Shown here: positions 37,152 to 44,796 of the stretch, one piece after another
Layout of the letters: every line of letters starts with the position of its first letter
How positions within the stretch are numbered: the stretch's first letter is position 1
NCBI RefSeq assembly: GCF_002920915.1
Contig: NZ_PQVF01000002.1
Location: forward strand, 310,375-374,374
From: Solitalea longa
GTDB taxonomy: Bacteria > Bacteroidota > Bacteroidia > Sphingobacteriales > Sphingobacteriaceae
DNA length: 64,000 bases
Direction: 5' to 3'
Program-made: the position numbers and the translations under genes
The notes under the pieces: generated by a model
Seen by the model: the letters and a program-made list of their open reading frames with translations, nothing else
Database searches by the model: none
What the model was told of the DNA's origin: nothing

Positions 37152-37261
37152 TGTCTGTTTCGTATAATCAGAAAATAATAATCGAAGAAGCTACAAATCA
37201 TATCTTAAATCCATCTGGCTTCTGCAAAAGCATACACAAGTTTGCTAAAAAACACTCATAA
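37151..37261 (+). CDS. Small ORF candidate overlapping the csaA stop, 36 residues
   Basis: ATG at 37151 shares a base with the csaA stop (TAATG), a common translational-coupling layout, and the frame stays open for 36 codons to TAA at 37259. The product starts MSVSYNQKIIIEEATNHI and is rich in Lys and His at its end. No family recognised; it may be spurious. Confidence 0.3.
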   Translation: MSVSYNQKIIIEEATNHILNPSGFCKSIHKFAKKHS

Positions 37262-37379
37262 ACAGCTATTGTACAGGGATTTTATCATAATTTTCGAACT
37301 ATCTTAAGGCGGAATGATTTATGTATAGCATAAACCGATACTTATTATTTTGATTTAATCTTAATACGCTTTCTATTTT

Positions 37380-38021
37380 ATGCGACAGCTTTTTAAGCTA
37401 TTGGCCCTATTTCTATTTGCCCTTGCAGTGCTTACAGTTTGTTCCAAAAGTCAGTTGAAACCGAATAACGACATTAGGATAGTAAAATACCCCCTTGACA
37501 ATTCAAATGGGATACTGACTTTTGCACTAGCGGATGGCTTTTATATAGCTTTTGATACTGTTCAATGTGGCCTATATAAAGTTTGGCGTGGAGGATTAGC
37601 GGCGAACGACTCAACGATTACTGCCGTTGGTGATCTGTATTATGAAAACTATTTATTAAACAGCGACATAAAACTGATCGATACCAGCGGACAAGGATAC
37701 AGTCCTGTTGTAAAATTCAAGGGGTTTAAACTCTCAGATAACACCATTAAACTTTTTTACCAGGTAACCGATGAGGACATAGAATTTACGCTCGAGGAAA
37801 GCATTGATGGAGAATCTGAAAAAAGCGCTTATAATCTACATCGCAACTATATTTCAAACAATCTCCCTGATAATACTCGAATTGGCATTTACATTCCCAA
37901 CTCATCTATTAGAAAACCATTAACTATTGATGCAATAAAGGGAGAGGTGGCTTCAGGCATTGATAAGCTGTTGCTTCCGCAAAAAGGCAAGTCCAAATTC
38001 ATTTTATCGTTTTCGGAATAG
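37380..38021 (+). CDS. Hypothetical exported protein, probable lipoprotein
   Basis: A 213-residue protein with a hydrophobic N-terminus ending VLTVCSKSQ, which reads as a lipobox with Cys21. The mature part has DGFYIAFDTVQCGLYKVWRGGL, reminiscent of a beta-rich domain seen in Bacteroidota cytochrome/ThuA-type proteins, but the match is too short to name a function. No other motifs are visible. Flanking intergenic DNA upstream (37262-37379) holds nothing clear except a 17-base match to an element at 52761. Confidence 0.65.
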   Translation: MRQLFKLLALFLFALAVLTVCSKSQLKPNNDIRIVKYPLDNSNGILTFALADGFYIAFDTVQCGLYKVWRGGLAANDSTITAVGDLYYENYLLNSDIKLIDTSGQGYSPVVKFKGFKLSDNTIKLFYQVTDEDIEFTLEESIDGESEKSAYNLHRNYISNNLPDNTRIGIYIPNSSIRKPLTIDAIKGEVASGIDKLLLPQKGKSKFILSFSE

Positions 38022-38094
38022 GCATAAAAATCGGAGTATCTTTTAAACTGTGTGCCATTTTTGTTATCAACTGTTTTTTTAAGGCGTTTATTAG

Positions 38095-38102
38095 TATGTT
38101 TG
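38095..38102 (+). promoter_or_regulatory. Putative -7 promoter element of the peroxiredoxin gene
   Basis: TATGTTTG matches TAnnTTTG exactly, with TGTT about 19 bp upstream as a weak -33 box. Predicted leader about 50 nt. Confidence 0.5.
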
Positions 38103-38156
38103 CGCTGCTTTTAAAACAAGCATAACAAGGTAATAATCAATAAAAACACATAAAAG

Positions 38157-38789
38157 ATGTCAGTATTAGTTGGAAAAAAAGCGCCTAAATTTGTTGCTCC
38201 TGCTGTAATTAACGGCGAAGAAATTGTTGAAGATTTTTCATTAGAACAATACATTGGCAAGAAGCACGTCTTGTTCTTCTTCTACCCTAAAGATTTCACT
38301 TTTGTTTGCCCTACCGAATTACATGCTTTCCAGGAAAAATTAGCTGAATTCGAAAGCCGCAATGTTGCTGTTGTTGCTTGTTCAACCGATACAGAACAAT
38401 CACACTGGGGTTGGTTACAATTACCTAAAAAACAAGGTGGCATTGAAGGAATCACTTATCCACTTGTAGCTGATACTTCAAAAGCTATTTCAACTAACTT
38501 TGGTGTATTAGCAGGTGAATATGAGTACAATGAAGAAGGTTTTTTAACTGCTAAAGGCCCAATGATCGCCTACCGTGGTTTATTCTTAATCGACAAAGAA
38601 GGTGTGGTTCGTCATCAAATCGTAAACGATTTACCTTTAGGCCGTAATGTTGATGAAGCAATCCGTATGGTTGATGCTTTACAATATTTTGAAACCAAAG
38701 GTGAAGTTTGTCCTGCAAACTGGAAACAAGGTGAAAAAGCAATGGACGCTACTTTTAGTGGAGTTGCTTCTTATTTCTCAGAAAACTAA
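38157..38789 (+). CDS. Typical 2-Cys peroxiredoxin (AhpC/Prx1 group)
   Basis: A 210-residue thiol peroxidase that reduces hydrogen peroxide and organic peroxides in the cytosol. The peroxidatic cysteine is C51 in FTFVCPTELHAF and the resolving cysteine C185 in GEVCPANW; the length and the C-terminal ASYFS fit the Prx1/AhpC group. The convergent DUF6952 and thioredoxin genes just downstream form a recurring neighbourhood in Bacteroidota, and the thioredoxin is a plausible reductant. Confidence 0.95.
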   Translation: MSVLVGKKAPKFVAPAVINGEEIVEDFSLEQYIGKKHVLFFFYPKDFTFVCPTELHAFQEKLAEFESRNVAVVACSTDTEQSHWGWLQLPKKQGGIEGITYPLVADTSKAISTNFGVLAGEYEYNEEGFLTAKGPMIAYRGLFLIDKEGVVRHQIVNDLPLGRNVDEAIRMVDALQYFETKGEVCPANWKQGEKAMDATFSGVASYFSEN

Positions 38790-38840
38790 TTAGGATTTCA
38801 CAGATATTGAAATTCATTTCACTGATCTAATCTTGGTCAT

Positions 38841-38877
38841 AAAAAAACGGGACTCAACCATGAATCCCGTTTTTTTA
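38841..38877. terminator. Strong bidirectional terminator
   Basis: AAAAAAACGGGA-CTCA and TGAATCCCGTTTTTTT form a stem of about 14 pairs around ACCA with T-run on both strands; it lies between the peroxiredoxin and the convergent DUF6952 gene. Confidence 0.9.
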
Positions 38878-38917
38878 TTATCTGTGTAATCTTTTAGAAT
38901 CAGATGAATCATTCACT

Positions 38918-39160
38918 TTACGATATCGAAGTACGCACTCTGGATGTATACGCTCGCAAAGCCAACGGAAAAGCATCGCCGGTTTTCTCTATTTCCTGTT
39001 TGATCCAAATAGCGGCCAAAATATGGGTAAGTTGTTCGCCTTCATCATCCCCCTCAATTTCAATGGCAGGCATTTGCTCTTCCATCAATGCCTCTTCAGC
39101 CAATTGCAATGAAGCCAAATCATAAGCTTCAACCAGTTTTTTAATTACAGGTATTTTCAT
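38918..39160 (-). CDS. DUF6952 family small protein
   Basis: An 80-residue acidic cytosolic protein beginning MKIPVIKKLVEAYDLASLQLAEEAL and containing IEIEGDDEGEQLTHILAAIW, the conserved core of the DUF6952 family of Bacteroidota. It lies 25 bp downstream of a thioredoxin gene and faces a peroxiredoxin gene, the usual context for the family, which points to peroxide or thiol stress. No catalytic residues can be named. Confidence 0.8.
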   Translation of the reverse strand: MKIPVIKKLVEAYDLASLQLAEEALMEEQMPAIEIEGDDEGEQLTHILAAIWIKQEIEKTGDAFPLALRAYTSRVRTSIS

Positions 39161-39185
39161 CTTATCTGAATTTCATCCCTATGGA

Positions 39186-39509
39186 TTATTTCTCTAAAAG
39201 AGTTTCAATCATTTTAACCACCACTTCTTCTTTTGAAGATGCTGAGCTTTCAACCAATTCGCCATTGCTAAAGGTGGCAAAAAAAGGAAGATTATCTACT
39301 CCTGCCAATTTACGGGCAGCTTCATTTTCTTCGGCATTAACATCCAAAAAAGCAACGTCCGAAAAACGCCCGTCATTTGAAAGACGTTTATACTTAGGCG
39401 CAAACAACTTACAAGAGCCACACCAATCGGCATAGTACTTTACTATTACTTTACCGCTAGCGGCTAAGGTATCTTTAAAATCCTGGTCGGTACTAACAAC
39501 TACTGCCAT
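39186..39509 (-). CDS. Thioredoxin-family protein (CGSC active site)
   Basis: A 107-residue single-domain thioredoxin: KYYADWCGSCKLFAPKY places the redox pair at C31 and C34 with a Gly-Ser between them in place of the usual Gly-Pro; the cis-proline turn NLPFFATF follows. No signal peptide, so cytosolic. It likely supplies electrons to a neighbour such as the peroxiredoxin. First gene of a two-gene unit with DUF6952. Confidence 0.9.
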   Translation of the reverse strand: MAVVVSTDQDFKDTLAASGKVIVKYYADWCGSCKLFAPKYKRLSNDGRFSDVAFLDVNAEENEAARKLAGVDNLPFFATFSNGELVESSASSKEEVVVKMIETLLEK

Positions 39510-39714
39510 ATTTATTAATTTAATTTTTGAGCTGCAAAAATAGGCATTACACTTAGCTTAGCGAAAAGTGTTTAACATTGCCTATCATATCATCTTCTCC
39601 ATGTTATCGCTAATTCTAAATGCGTTTATCCTTAAACTTGAAAATAAATTTATATTAGCCCATACAATTTAGGCTCTACCGTTTTCGGCTATTAAAACAC
39701 ACAACTAAGAATAA

Positions 39715-40641
39715 ATGAAAAAATCTGTACTACTATTTCTTGGCTTAATGCTTACCACATTTGCCTATTGTCAGTCAGCCGATGAGCAAAAGAAGATCGA
39801 TTCGATTGAAAACGCTTTCACCTACCAGCATGGAACAATTACACTAAAAGGCGGCATCGGCATCCTTACCGTTCCTAAAGGCTTTAAGTACCTAGATCCT
39901 GAACAGGCTGAAAAAGTAATTGTTGATCTATGGGGAAATCCTGGAGGCGAAAATGTTACCTTGGGATTACTACTGCCGGAGAACCAAAAAATCCTTGCCA
40001 ACAAGGGTTATGTTTTCAACATTCAATACGATGAAATTGGATATGTAAAAGATGATGATGCTGATGATATTGACTATGCCGACCTACTAAAAGAAATGCA
40101 GGAAGGCAGTATTGAAGAAAATAAAGAACGGCAAAAAAACGGCTATGAACCTATAACCGTTATCGGCTGGGCCAACCAACCTTTTTACGACAAGGAAAAC
40201 AAGATTCTCCACTGGGCTAAGGAGCTAAAGTTCGGCGATCAAAAAGTTAATACCCTAAATTATAATGTAAGGGTTTTGGGCCGAAAAGGTGTTTTAATTT
40301 TAAACGCCATTGCTACCATGAATGATTTACCGCAGGTTAAACAAGATATTTCGCAGGTATTAAACATTGTTCAGTTTTCTGATGGTTACGCTTATAAAGA
40401 TTTTGATCCAAAAGTGGATGAAGTTGCAGCGTGGACAATTGGCGGATTAGTGGCAGGTAAAGTATTAGCCAAGGTTGGTTTTTTTGCCATTATAGCCAAG
40501 TTCGGTAAAATTATTGTTTTCGGCATTATTGCCTTTTTCTCCGCAATATGGAAACGGTTAAGAGGAAAGAGAAATGAAGAACCAACAACCGAACCTGAAG
40601 AAGAACCTGTAACACAGGAATTTACAGAACAAAATTCATAA
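39715..40641 (+). CDS. DUF2167 family membrane protein
   Basis: A 308-residue protein: signal peptide to AYCQS, then an exported domain (QHGTITLKGGIGILTVPKGFKYLDPEQAEKVI and DLWGNPGG) diagnostic of DUF2167, then a single membrane helix (about 255-280, FFAIIAKFGKIIVFGIIAFFSAIW) and a charged, glutamate-rich tail of about 25 residues. Function unknown; the tail would be cytosolic if the N-terminus is exported. Confidence 0.85.
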   Translation: MKKSVLLFLGLMLTTFAYCQSADEQKKIDSIENAFTYQHGTITLKGGIGILTVPKGFKYLDPEQAEKVIVDLWGNPGGENVTLGLLLPENQKILANKGYVFNIQYDEIGYVKDDDADDIDYADLLKEMQEGSIEENKERQKNGYEPITVIGWANQPFYDKENKILHWAKELKFGDQKVNTLNYNVRVLGRKGVLILNAIATMNDLPQVKQDISQVLNIVQFSDGYAYKDFDPKVDEVAAWTIGGLVAGKVLAKVGFFAIIAKFGKIIVFGIIAFFSAIWKRLRGKRNEEPTTEPEEEPVTQEFTEQNS

Positions 40642-40647
40642 GTCTAT

Positions 40648-40676
40648 AACTCCGGTAATAATTACCGGAGTTTTAT
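40648..40676 (+). terminator. Terminator after the DUF2167 gene
   Basis: ACTCCGGTAAT and ATTACCGGAGT form an 11-bp perfect stem around one base, followed by TTTTATTGTT. Confidence 0.85.
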
Positions 40677-40884
40677 TGTTCCCATCGGCTTTCATGTTAT
40701 TACAGCCATCATCCCTCCTACAGCAACAATTTCTTTATGGCTAATTTGCATTCTCTGCTTTTTGTTTGAATACGCTTATAATCAACTCTTTCAATATTGA
40801 AAAGGTTTATTTATTTTTTATAATTCTATAAAATAAACTGCAACAAGGGTCGTTAATAAAATAATCACGCTAACAATATTTTAT

Positions 40885-41109
40885 ATGACCGAAACCTTTA
40901 CCCAGCAAAACCCAAAAACCGAATTGCATACTCAAGAAACATCCGAAGAAGCTGAAATGATGGAGAAATCCCTGGCAGCGGAAGAGGCTTATACCGAAGG
41001 ATATGAAAATCTTGTAAGTATAAAAGAAGCCTTAAACCAATTTTTGGTAGAACCTGGCCAGCACACGGTTGAAAACATTTTGAAATATTCGAATTCAACT
41101 CGCAAGTAG
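40885..41109 (+). CDS. Hypothetical small protein
   Basis: A 74-residue acidic protein (MTETFTQQNPKTELHTQETS at the N-terminus), largely polar and probably helical, with no motif that I recognise. It has its own terminator hairpin and looks like a real small gene by codon pattern and placement, but its function is unknown. Confidence 0.55.
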   Translation: MTETFTQQNPKTELHTQETSEEAEMMEKSLAAEEAYTEGYENLVSIKEALNQFLVEPGQHTVENILKYSNSTRK

Positions 41110-41132
41110 TTCAGCTTTCTTATTATTCGTAG

Positions 41133-41167
41133 AAGGTTTAAGTCATAAGATGGCTTAAACCTTTTTT
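41133..41167 (+). terminator. Terminator after the small gene
   Basis: AAGGTTTAAG (41133-41142) pairs with CTTAAACCTT (41154-41163), followed by TTTT. Confidence 0.85.
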
Positions 41168-41243
41168 AGTAAAGCCCCCTTCATTCAAGATCCTTCACAT
41201 GGCACTTTACGTTTCATTTATATGAACTATATCTCCTAAGACT

Positions 41244-41251
41244 TATCTTTG
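41244..41251 (+). promoter_or_regulatory. Putative -7 element directly upstream of nth
   Basis: TATCTTTG matches TAnnTTTG exactly and ends three bases before the ATG at 41255, which predicts a leaderless transcript. No clear -33 box. Confidence 0.4.
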
Positions 41252-41254
41252 ACC

Positions 41255-41932
41255 ATGCTCAAAAAAGACCGTTATAAAGCTTTTATCGATTATTTTTCAG
41301 AACATCAGCCTAACGCAGAAACAGAATTGCATTACACCAACCCGTATGAATTGTTGGTTGCTGTTATTCTTTCAGCCCAATGCACCGACAAGCGCGTGAA
41401 TATGGTAACGCCTGCTTTGTTCGAACGCTATCCTGCTCCAGAAGTTTTGGCCGAATCAACCTCGGATGAGGTTTTCGGTTTTATCCGTAGTATAAGCTAC
41501 CCCAATAATAAAGCGAAGCATTTGGTAGGTATGGCCAAACTATTGGTTGAAAAATTTAAAGGCATTGTACCCTCGAGTGTTAATGAGTTACAGGAGATGC
41601 CTGGCGTTGGACGAAAAACGGCCAATGTTATTGCATCAGTAGTTTACAATATGCCAGCAATGGCTGTTGATACTCATGTATTCAGGGTTTCGGCTCGAAT
41701 AGGCTTAACCAGCAATGCTAAAACTCCCTTAGCAACAGAAAAACAACTGGTTAAATATATACCTAAAGAATTGATACATATAGCGCATCACTGGCTGATC
41801 TTACATGGACGTTATATTTGTTTGGCTCGAAGTCCTAAATGTGAGTCTTGTGCCCTAACTTTTTTTTGCAAATATTTTGAGCAAAATCATCTTAAAAAGT
41901 CTAAAAAGAGTAGCGCTGCTGAAATATTTTGA
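41255..41932 (+). CDS. nth: Endonuclease III
   Basis: A 225-residue DNA glycosylase/AP lyase that removes oxidised pyrimidines. The helix-hairpin-helix is LQEMPGVGRKTANVIA with the catalytic lysine K121; catalytic aspartate D139 in AVDTHVFRV. The [4Fe-4S] loop is C189-x6-C196-x2-C199-x5-C205. The ATG at 41255 is preferred to the TTG two codons upstream. The C-terminal tail is short and basic (KKSKKS). Confidence 0.96.
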   Translation: MLKKDRYKAFIDYFSEHQPNAETELHYTNPYELLVAVILSAQCTDKRVNMVTPALFERYPAPEVLAESTSDEVFGFIRSISYPNNKAKHLVGMAKLLVEKFKGIVPSSVNELQEMPGVGRKTANVIASVVYNMPAMAVDTHVFRVSARIGLTSNAKTPLATEKQLVKYIPKELIHIAHHWLILHGRYICLARSPKCESCALTFFCKYFEQNHLKKSKKSSAAEIF

Positions 41933-42007
41933 AAAAATTTTTAGCATTTTTCAAAAATAATATTCTATTTTTATCTCACTATTTTCAACAAAAGAAACTA
42001 CTTGATA

Positions 42008-43027
42008 ATGAGCGATAATAAACTTGAAAAGCTAAAAGCTTTACAACTTACCTTAGATAAACTAGAGAAATCATACGGAAAAGGAACCATTATGAAATTG
42101 GGCGATACGGCAATTGAGCCTATCGAAGCTATTTCAACCGGTTCTTTAGGCTTAGACATTGCCCTTGGAATTGGCGGTTTACCAAAAGGTCGTATCATCG
42201 AAATTTACGGTCCTGAATCATCGGGTAAAACTACATTAGCTATTCATGCCATTGCCGAAGCGCAGAAAAAAGGTGGTATTGCCGCTATCATTGATGCGGA
42301 GCACGCTTTTGATAAATTTTACGCAAAAAAATTAGGCGTAGATGTTGACAATTTATTGATCTCTCAACCTGATAACGGTGAGCAGGCGCTTGAAATTGCC
42401 GATAACCTGATCCGTTCGGGAGCCATTGACATCATTGTTATCGACTCGGTAGCAGCCCTTGTTCCTAAAGGTGAAATTGAAGGCGAAATGGGTGAATCGA
42501 AAATGGGTTTACAAGCCCGTTTAATGTCACAAGCGCTACGTAAACTTACCGGTACCATCAACAAAACAGGTTGTTGCTGTATTTTCATCAACCAGTTGCG
42601 CGAGAAAATTGGTGTAATGTTCGGTAACCCTGAAACTACTACAGGTGGTAATGCTTTGAAGTTTTATGCCTCTATCCGCCTTGACATTCGCAGAACCGGA
42701 CAAATTAAAGACGGAGAAGAAGTATCAGGTAACCGTGTGAAAGTGAAAATCGTTAAGAATAAAGTAGCTCCTCCTTTCCGTTTAGCCGAGTTTGATATTA
42801 TGTATGGCGAAGGTATTTCAAAAGCCGGAGAGATCATTGACTTAGGAGTTGAATACGAGATCATTAAAAAATCAGGCTCATGGTTCAGCTATGGCGATAG
42901 TAAATTAGGCCAGGGTCGTGATGCGGTTAAACAACTGATCTTAGATAATCCGGAATTAATGGAAGAACTGGAAACCAAAATTCGCGCTGTGGTAACCGGT
43001 GAAAATATGGCAGATGCCAATGAATAA
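42008..43027 (+). CDS. recA: Recombinase A
   Basis: A 339-residue RecA: Walker A GPESSGKT (68-75), Walker [13 protein letters not shown], the L1 and L2 DNA-binding loops ([22 protein letters not shown] and [17 protein letters not shown]). It carries homologous recombination and SOS coprotease activity. The start ATG at 42008 is two codons downstream of a TTG. No LexA box that I can recognise lies in the short upstream gap. Confidence 0.98.
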   Translation: MSDNKLEKLKALQLTLDKLEKSYGKGTIMKLGDTAIEPIEAISTGSLGLDIALGIGGLPKGRIIEIYGPESSGKTTLAIHAIAEAQKKGGIAAIIDAEHAFDKFYAKKLGVDVDNLLISQPDNGEQALEIADNLIRSGAIDIIVIDSVAALVPKGEIEGEMGESKMGLQARLMSQALRKLTGTINKTGCCCIFINQLREKIGVMFGNPETTTGGNALKFYASIRLDIRRTGQIKDGEEVSGNRVKVKIVKNKVAPPFRLAEFDIMYGEGISKAGEIIDLGVEYEIIKKSGSWFSYGDSKLGQGRDAVKQLILDNPELMEELETKIRAVVTGENMADANE

Positions 43028-43074
43028 TAGTTTTAAGGAACTTCAAAGATTCTAAAACGATTATAACGATAACG

Positions 43075-43106
43075 ACTCCGGAAGATTAGATTTTCCGGAG
43101 TTTCTT
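43075..43106 (+). terminator. recA terminator
   Basis: ACTCCGGAA (43075-43083) pairs with TTCCGGAGT (43093-43101), followed by TTCTTATTTT. Confidence 0.85.
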
Positions 43107-43117
43107 ATTTTAAAGCT

Positions 43118-43645
43118 ATGTTAAGAGAATATCATCCATTCCCGGCTTTTATACCTGTCAATGCCCGTTTTTTGATAATGGGTAGTTTTCCAGGTCGTGA
43201 CTCGACAATGAACCCACGGCCCCAGATATGGACCTATGAAAGTGAACGCAACCAGTTTTGGAAATTATTCAGAGCAGTTTATAATCGCTCTTTAAGTAAT
43301 AAAGATGAAAAACAGGAATTGTTCGCCGACTTGAAAATGGCTAATACCGATATCATTTTAAGTTGTTCGCGTAAAAACGGGGGCAATCTCGACAGTAATC
43401 TGATCAATAAGATTTATAACACGGATGTTATTACGGCAATTTTAAAAGAAAACCCTATTGAGAAAATATTCTTTACAGGCAAAGGAGTGGAACTAGAGTT
43501 TCGGGCGAAATTTAAAGAACTATTATCTGTTAATTCTCATGTTGCAATTGTGGCTTTACCCTCTCCTTCTCCAGCCTATGCCAGCTTAAGCTTTGAAAAG
43601 AAACTGGAAATTTACAAAGCAGCGTTGCCTGCCTTAACTGGTTAA
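43118..43645 (+). CDS. Uracil-DNA glycosylase-fold protein (Mug/UDG-like)
   Basis: A 175-residue protein with the glycosylase fold landmarks: an N-terminal FLIMGSFPGRDS (the motif I loop, which binds the extrahelical base), TDIILSCSRK, KIFFTGKG and a C-terminal LPSPSPAY (the motif II wedge loop). The pattern matches the UDG superfamily proteins related to Mug rather than classical Ung; whether it excises uracil cannot be shown. It sits next to recA and nth, which fits DNA repair. Confidence 0.75.
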   Translation: MLREYHPFPAFIPVNARFLIMGSFPGRDSTMNPRPQIWTYESERNQFWKLFRAVYNRSLSNKDEKQELFADLKMANTDIILSCSRKNGGNLDSNLINKIYNTDVITAILKENPIEKIFFTGKGVELEFRAKFKELLSVNSHVAIVALPSPSPAYASLSFEKKLEIYKAALPALTG

Positions 43646-43702
43646 GAACAAATTGATAAACCGTTATAACAATGTCAATATAACCCTATATCAATTGTAT
43701 TA

Positions 43703-44704
43703 TTAAACACTCCATCTTGCCAACGGACTTACTTCTTGTCCTACAAATTCACCTTTCAGATATTTATGATAACCGGCAATAGCAATCATGGCGGCATTAT
43801 CGGTACAGTATTCAAACTTTGGAATAAACACTTTCCATTTCCACTTTTTCTCAGCCTCCAATAAGGCATCTCGTAACCCTGAATTTGCCGAAACCCCTCC
43901 TGCAATAGCCACCTGATCAATTCCAGTTTCCTTGACCGCTTTTTTTACCTTATTAATTAAAACCGTGACAATACGATGCTGGATAGACGCACAAACATCT
44001 GCCATATGTTCCTCCAGAAAACTCGGATTTACCTTTTGTTTATCTCGCACAAAATAAAGAAATGCCGTTTTTAAGCCACTAAAACTGAAATCAAGTCCAG
44101 GTATTTGAGGTTCGGGAAATTGATATGCTTTGGGATTTCCAAGCTTGGCATACTTGTCGATCAATGGGCCGCCGGGATAAGGCAATCCCAGCATTTTTGC
44201 CGCTTTGTCAAATGCTTCACCTGCTGCATCATCAGTAGTTTGGCCAATTAGTTCCATATCAAAGTAATCATTCACCTTTACTATTTGAGTATGACCACCG
44301 GAAACTGTGAGGCATAAAAATGGAAATTTCGGCTTTGGATCATCGATAAAATGAGCAAGAATATGCGCCTGCATATGATTTACATCAATTAGTGGAATAT
44401 TCAAACCTAAAGCAAAGGATTTAGCAAACGAAGTTCCGACTAAAAGTGAGCCTAAAAGCCCCGGACCACGGGTAAAAGCAACAGCATTTATATCTTTTTT
44501 ACTTACTTTAGCATCAATTATGGCCTTGTGAACGGCGGGAATAATATTTTGTTGATGAACACGAGAAGCTAACTCAGGCACAACGCCTCCAAATGCTTCG
44601 TGAACTGTCTGATTAGCAATCACATTTGACAAAATGTGACCATCAACACAAACTGAAGCAGAAGTTTCATCACATGATGATTCGATTCCCAAAATCACTG
44701 GCAT
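43703..44704 (-). CDS. tsaD: tRNA N6-adenosine threonylcarbamoyltransferase TsaD
   Basis: A 333-residue enzyme that transfers the threonylcarbamoyl group to A37 of ANN-decoding tRNAs together with TsaB and TsaE. The ASKHA-fold start IESSCDETSASV and the metal-binding H110 and H114 in HMQAHILAHF are present, as are FPFLCLTVSGGHTQIV and GGVSANSGLR. Length is normal. It is divergent from the TamB-like gene. Confidence 0.97.
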   Translation of the reverse strand: MPVILGIESSCDETSASVCVDGHILSNVIANQTVHEAFGGVVPELASRVHQQNIIPAVHKAIIDAKVSKKDINAVAFTRGPGLLGSLLVGTSFAKSFALGLNIPLIDVNHMQAHILAHFIDDPKPKFPFLCLTVSGGHTQIVKVNDYFDMELIGQTTDDAAGEAFDKAAKMLGLPYPGGPLIDKYAKLGNPKAYQFPEPQIPGLDFSFSGLKTAFLYFVRDKQKVNPSFLEEHMADVCASIQHRIVTVLINKVKKAVKETGIDQVAIAGGVSANSGLRDALLEAEKKWKWKVFIPKFEYCTDNAAMIAIAGYHKYLKGEFVGQEVSPLARWSV

Positions 44705-44796
44705 AACTATAACAAAAACTTAAAAAACAACGTTAAATAAAGGATATCGGCAAAGTTATTAAAATATTAGGCAAAACGCTGCTATACCTCTTCAGC

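Noticed and set aside
43651-43696. Weak inverted repeat AATTGATA...TATCAATT between convergent genes
   Set aside because: The stem is short, AT-only and has a 30-nt loop, so it is not a credible terminator.
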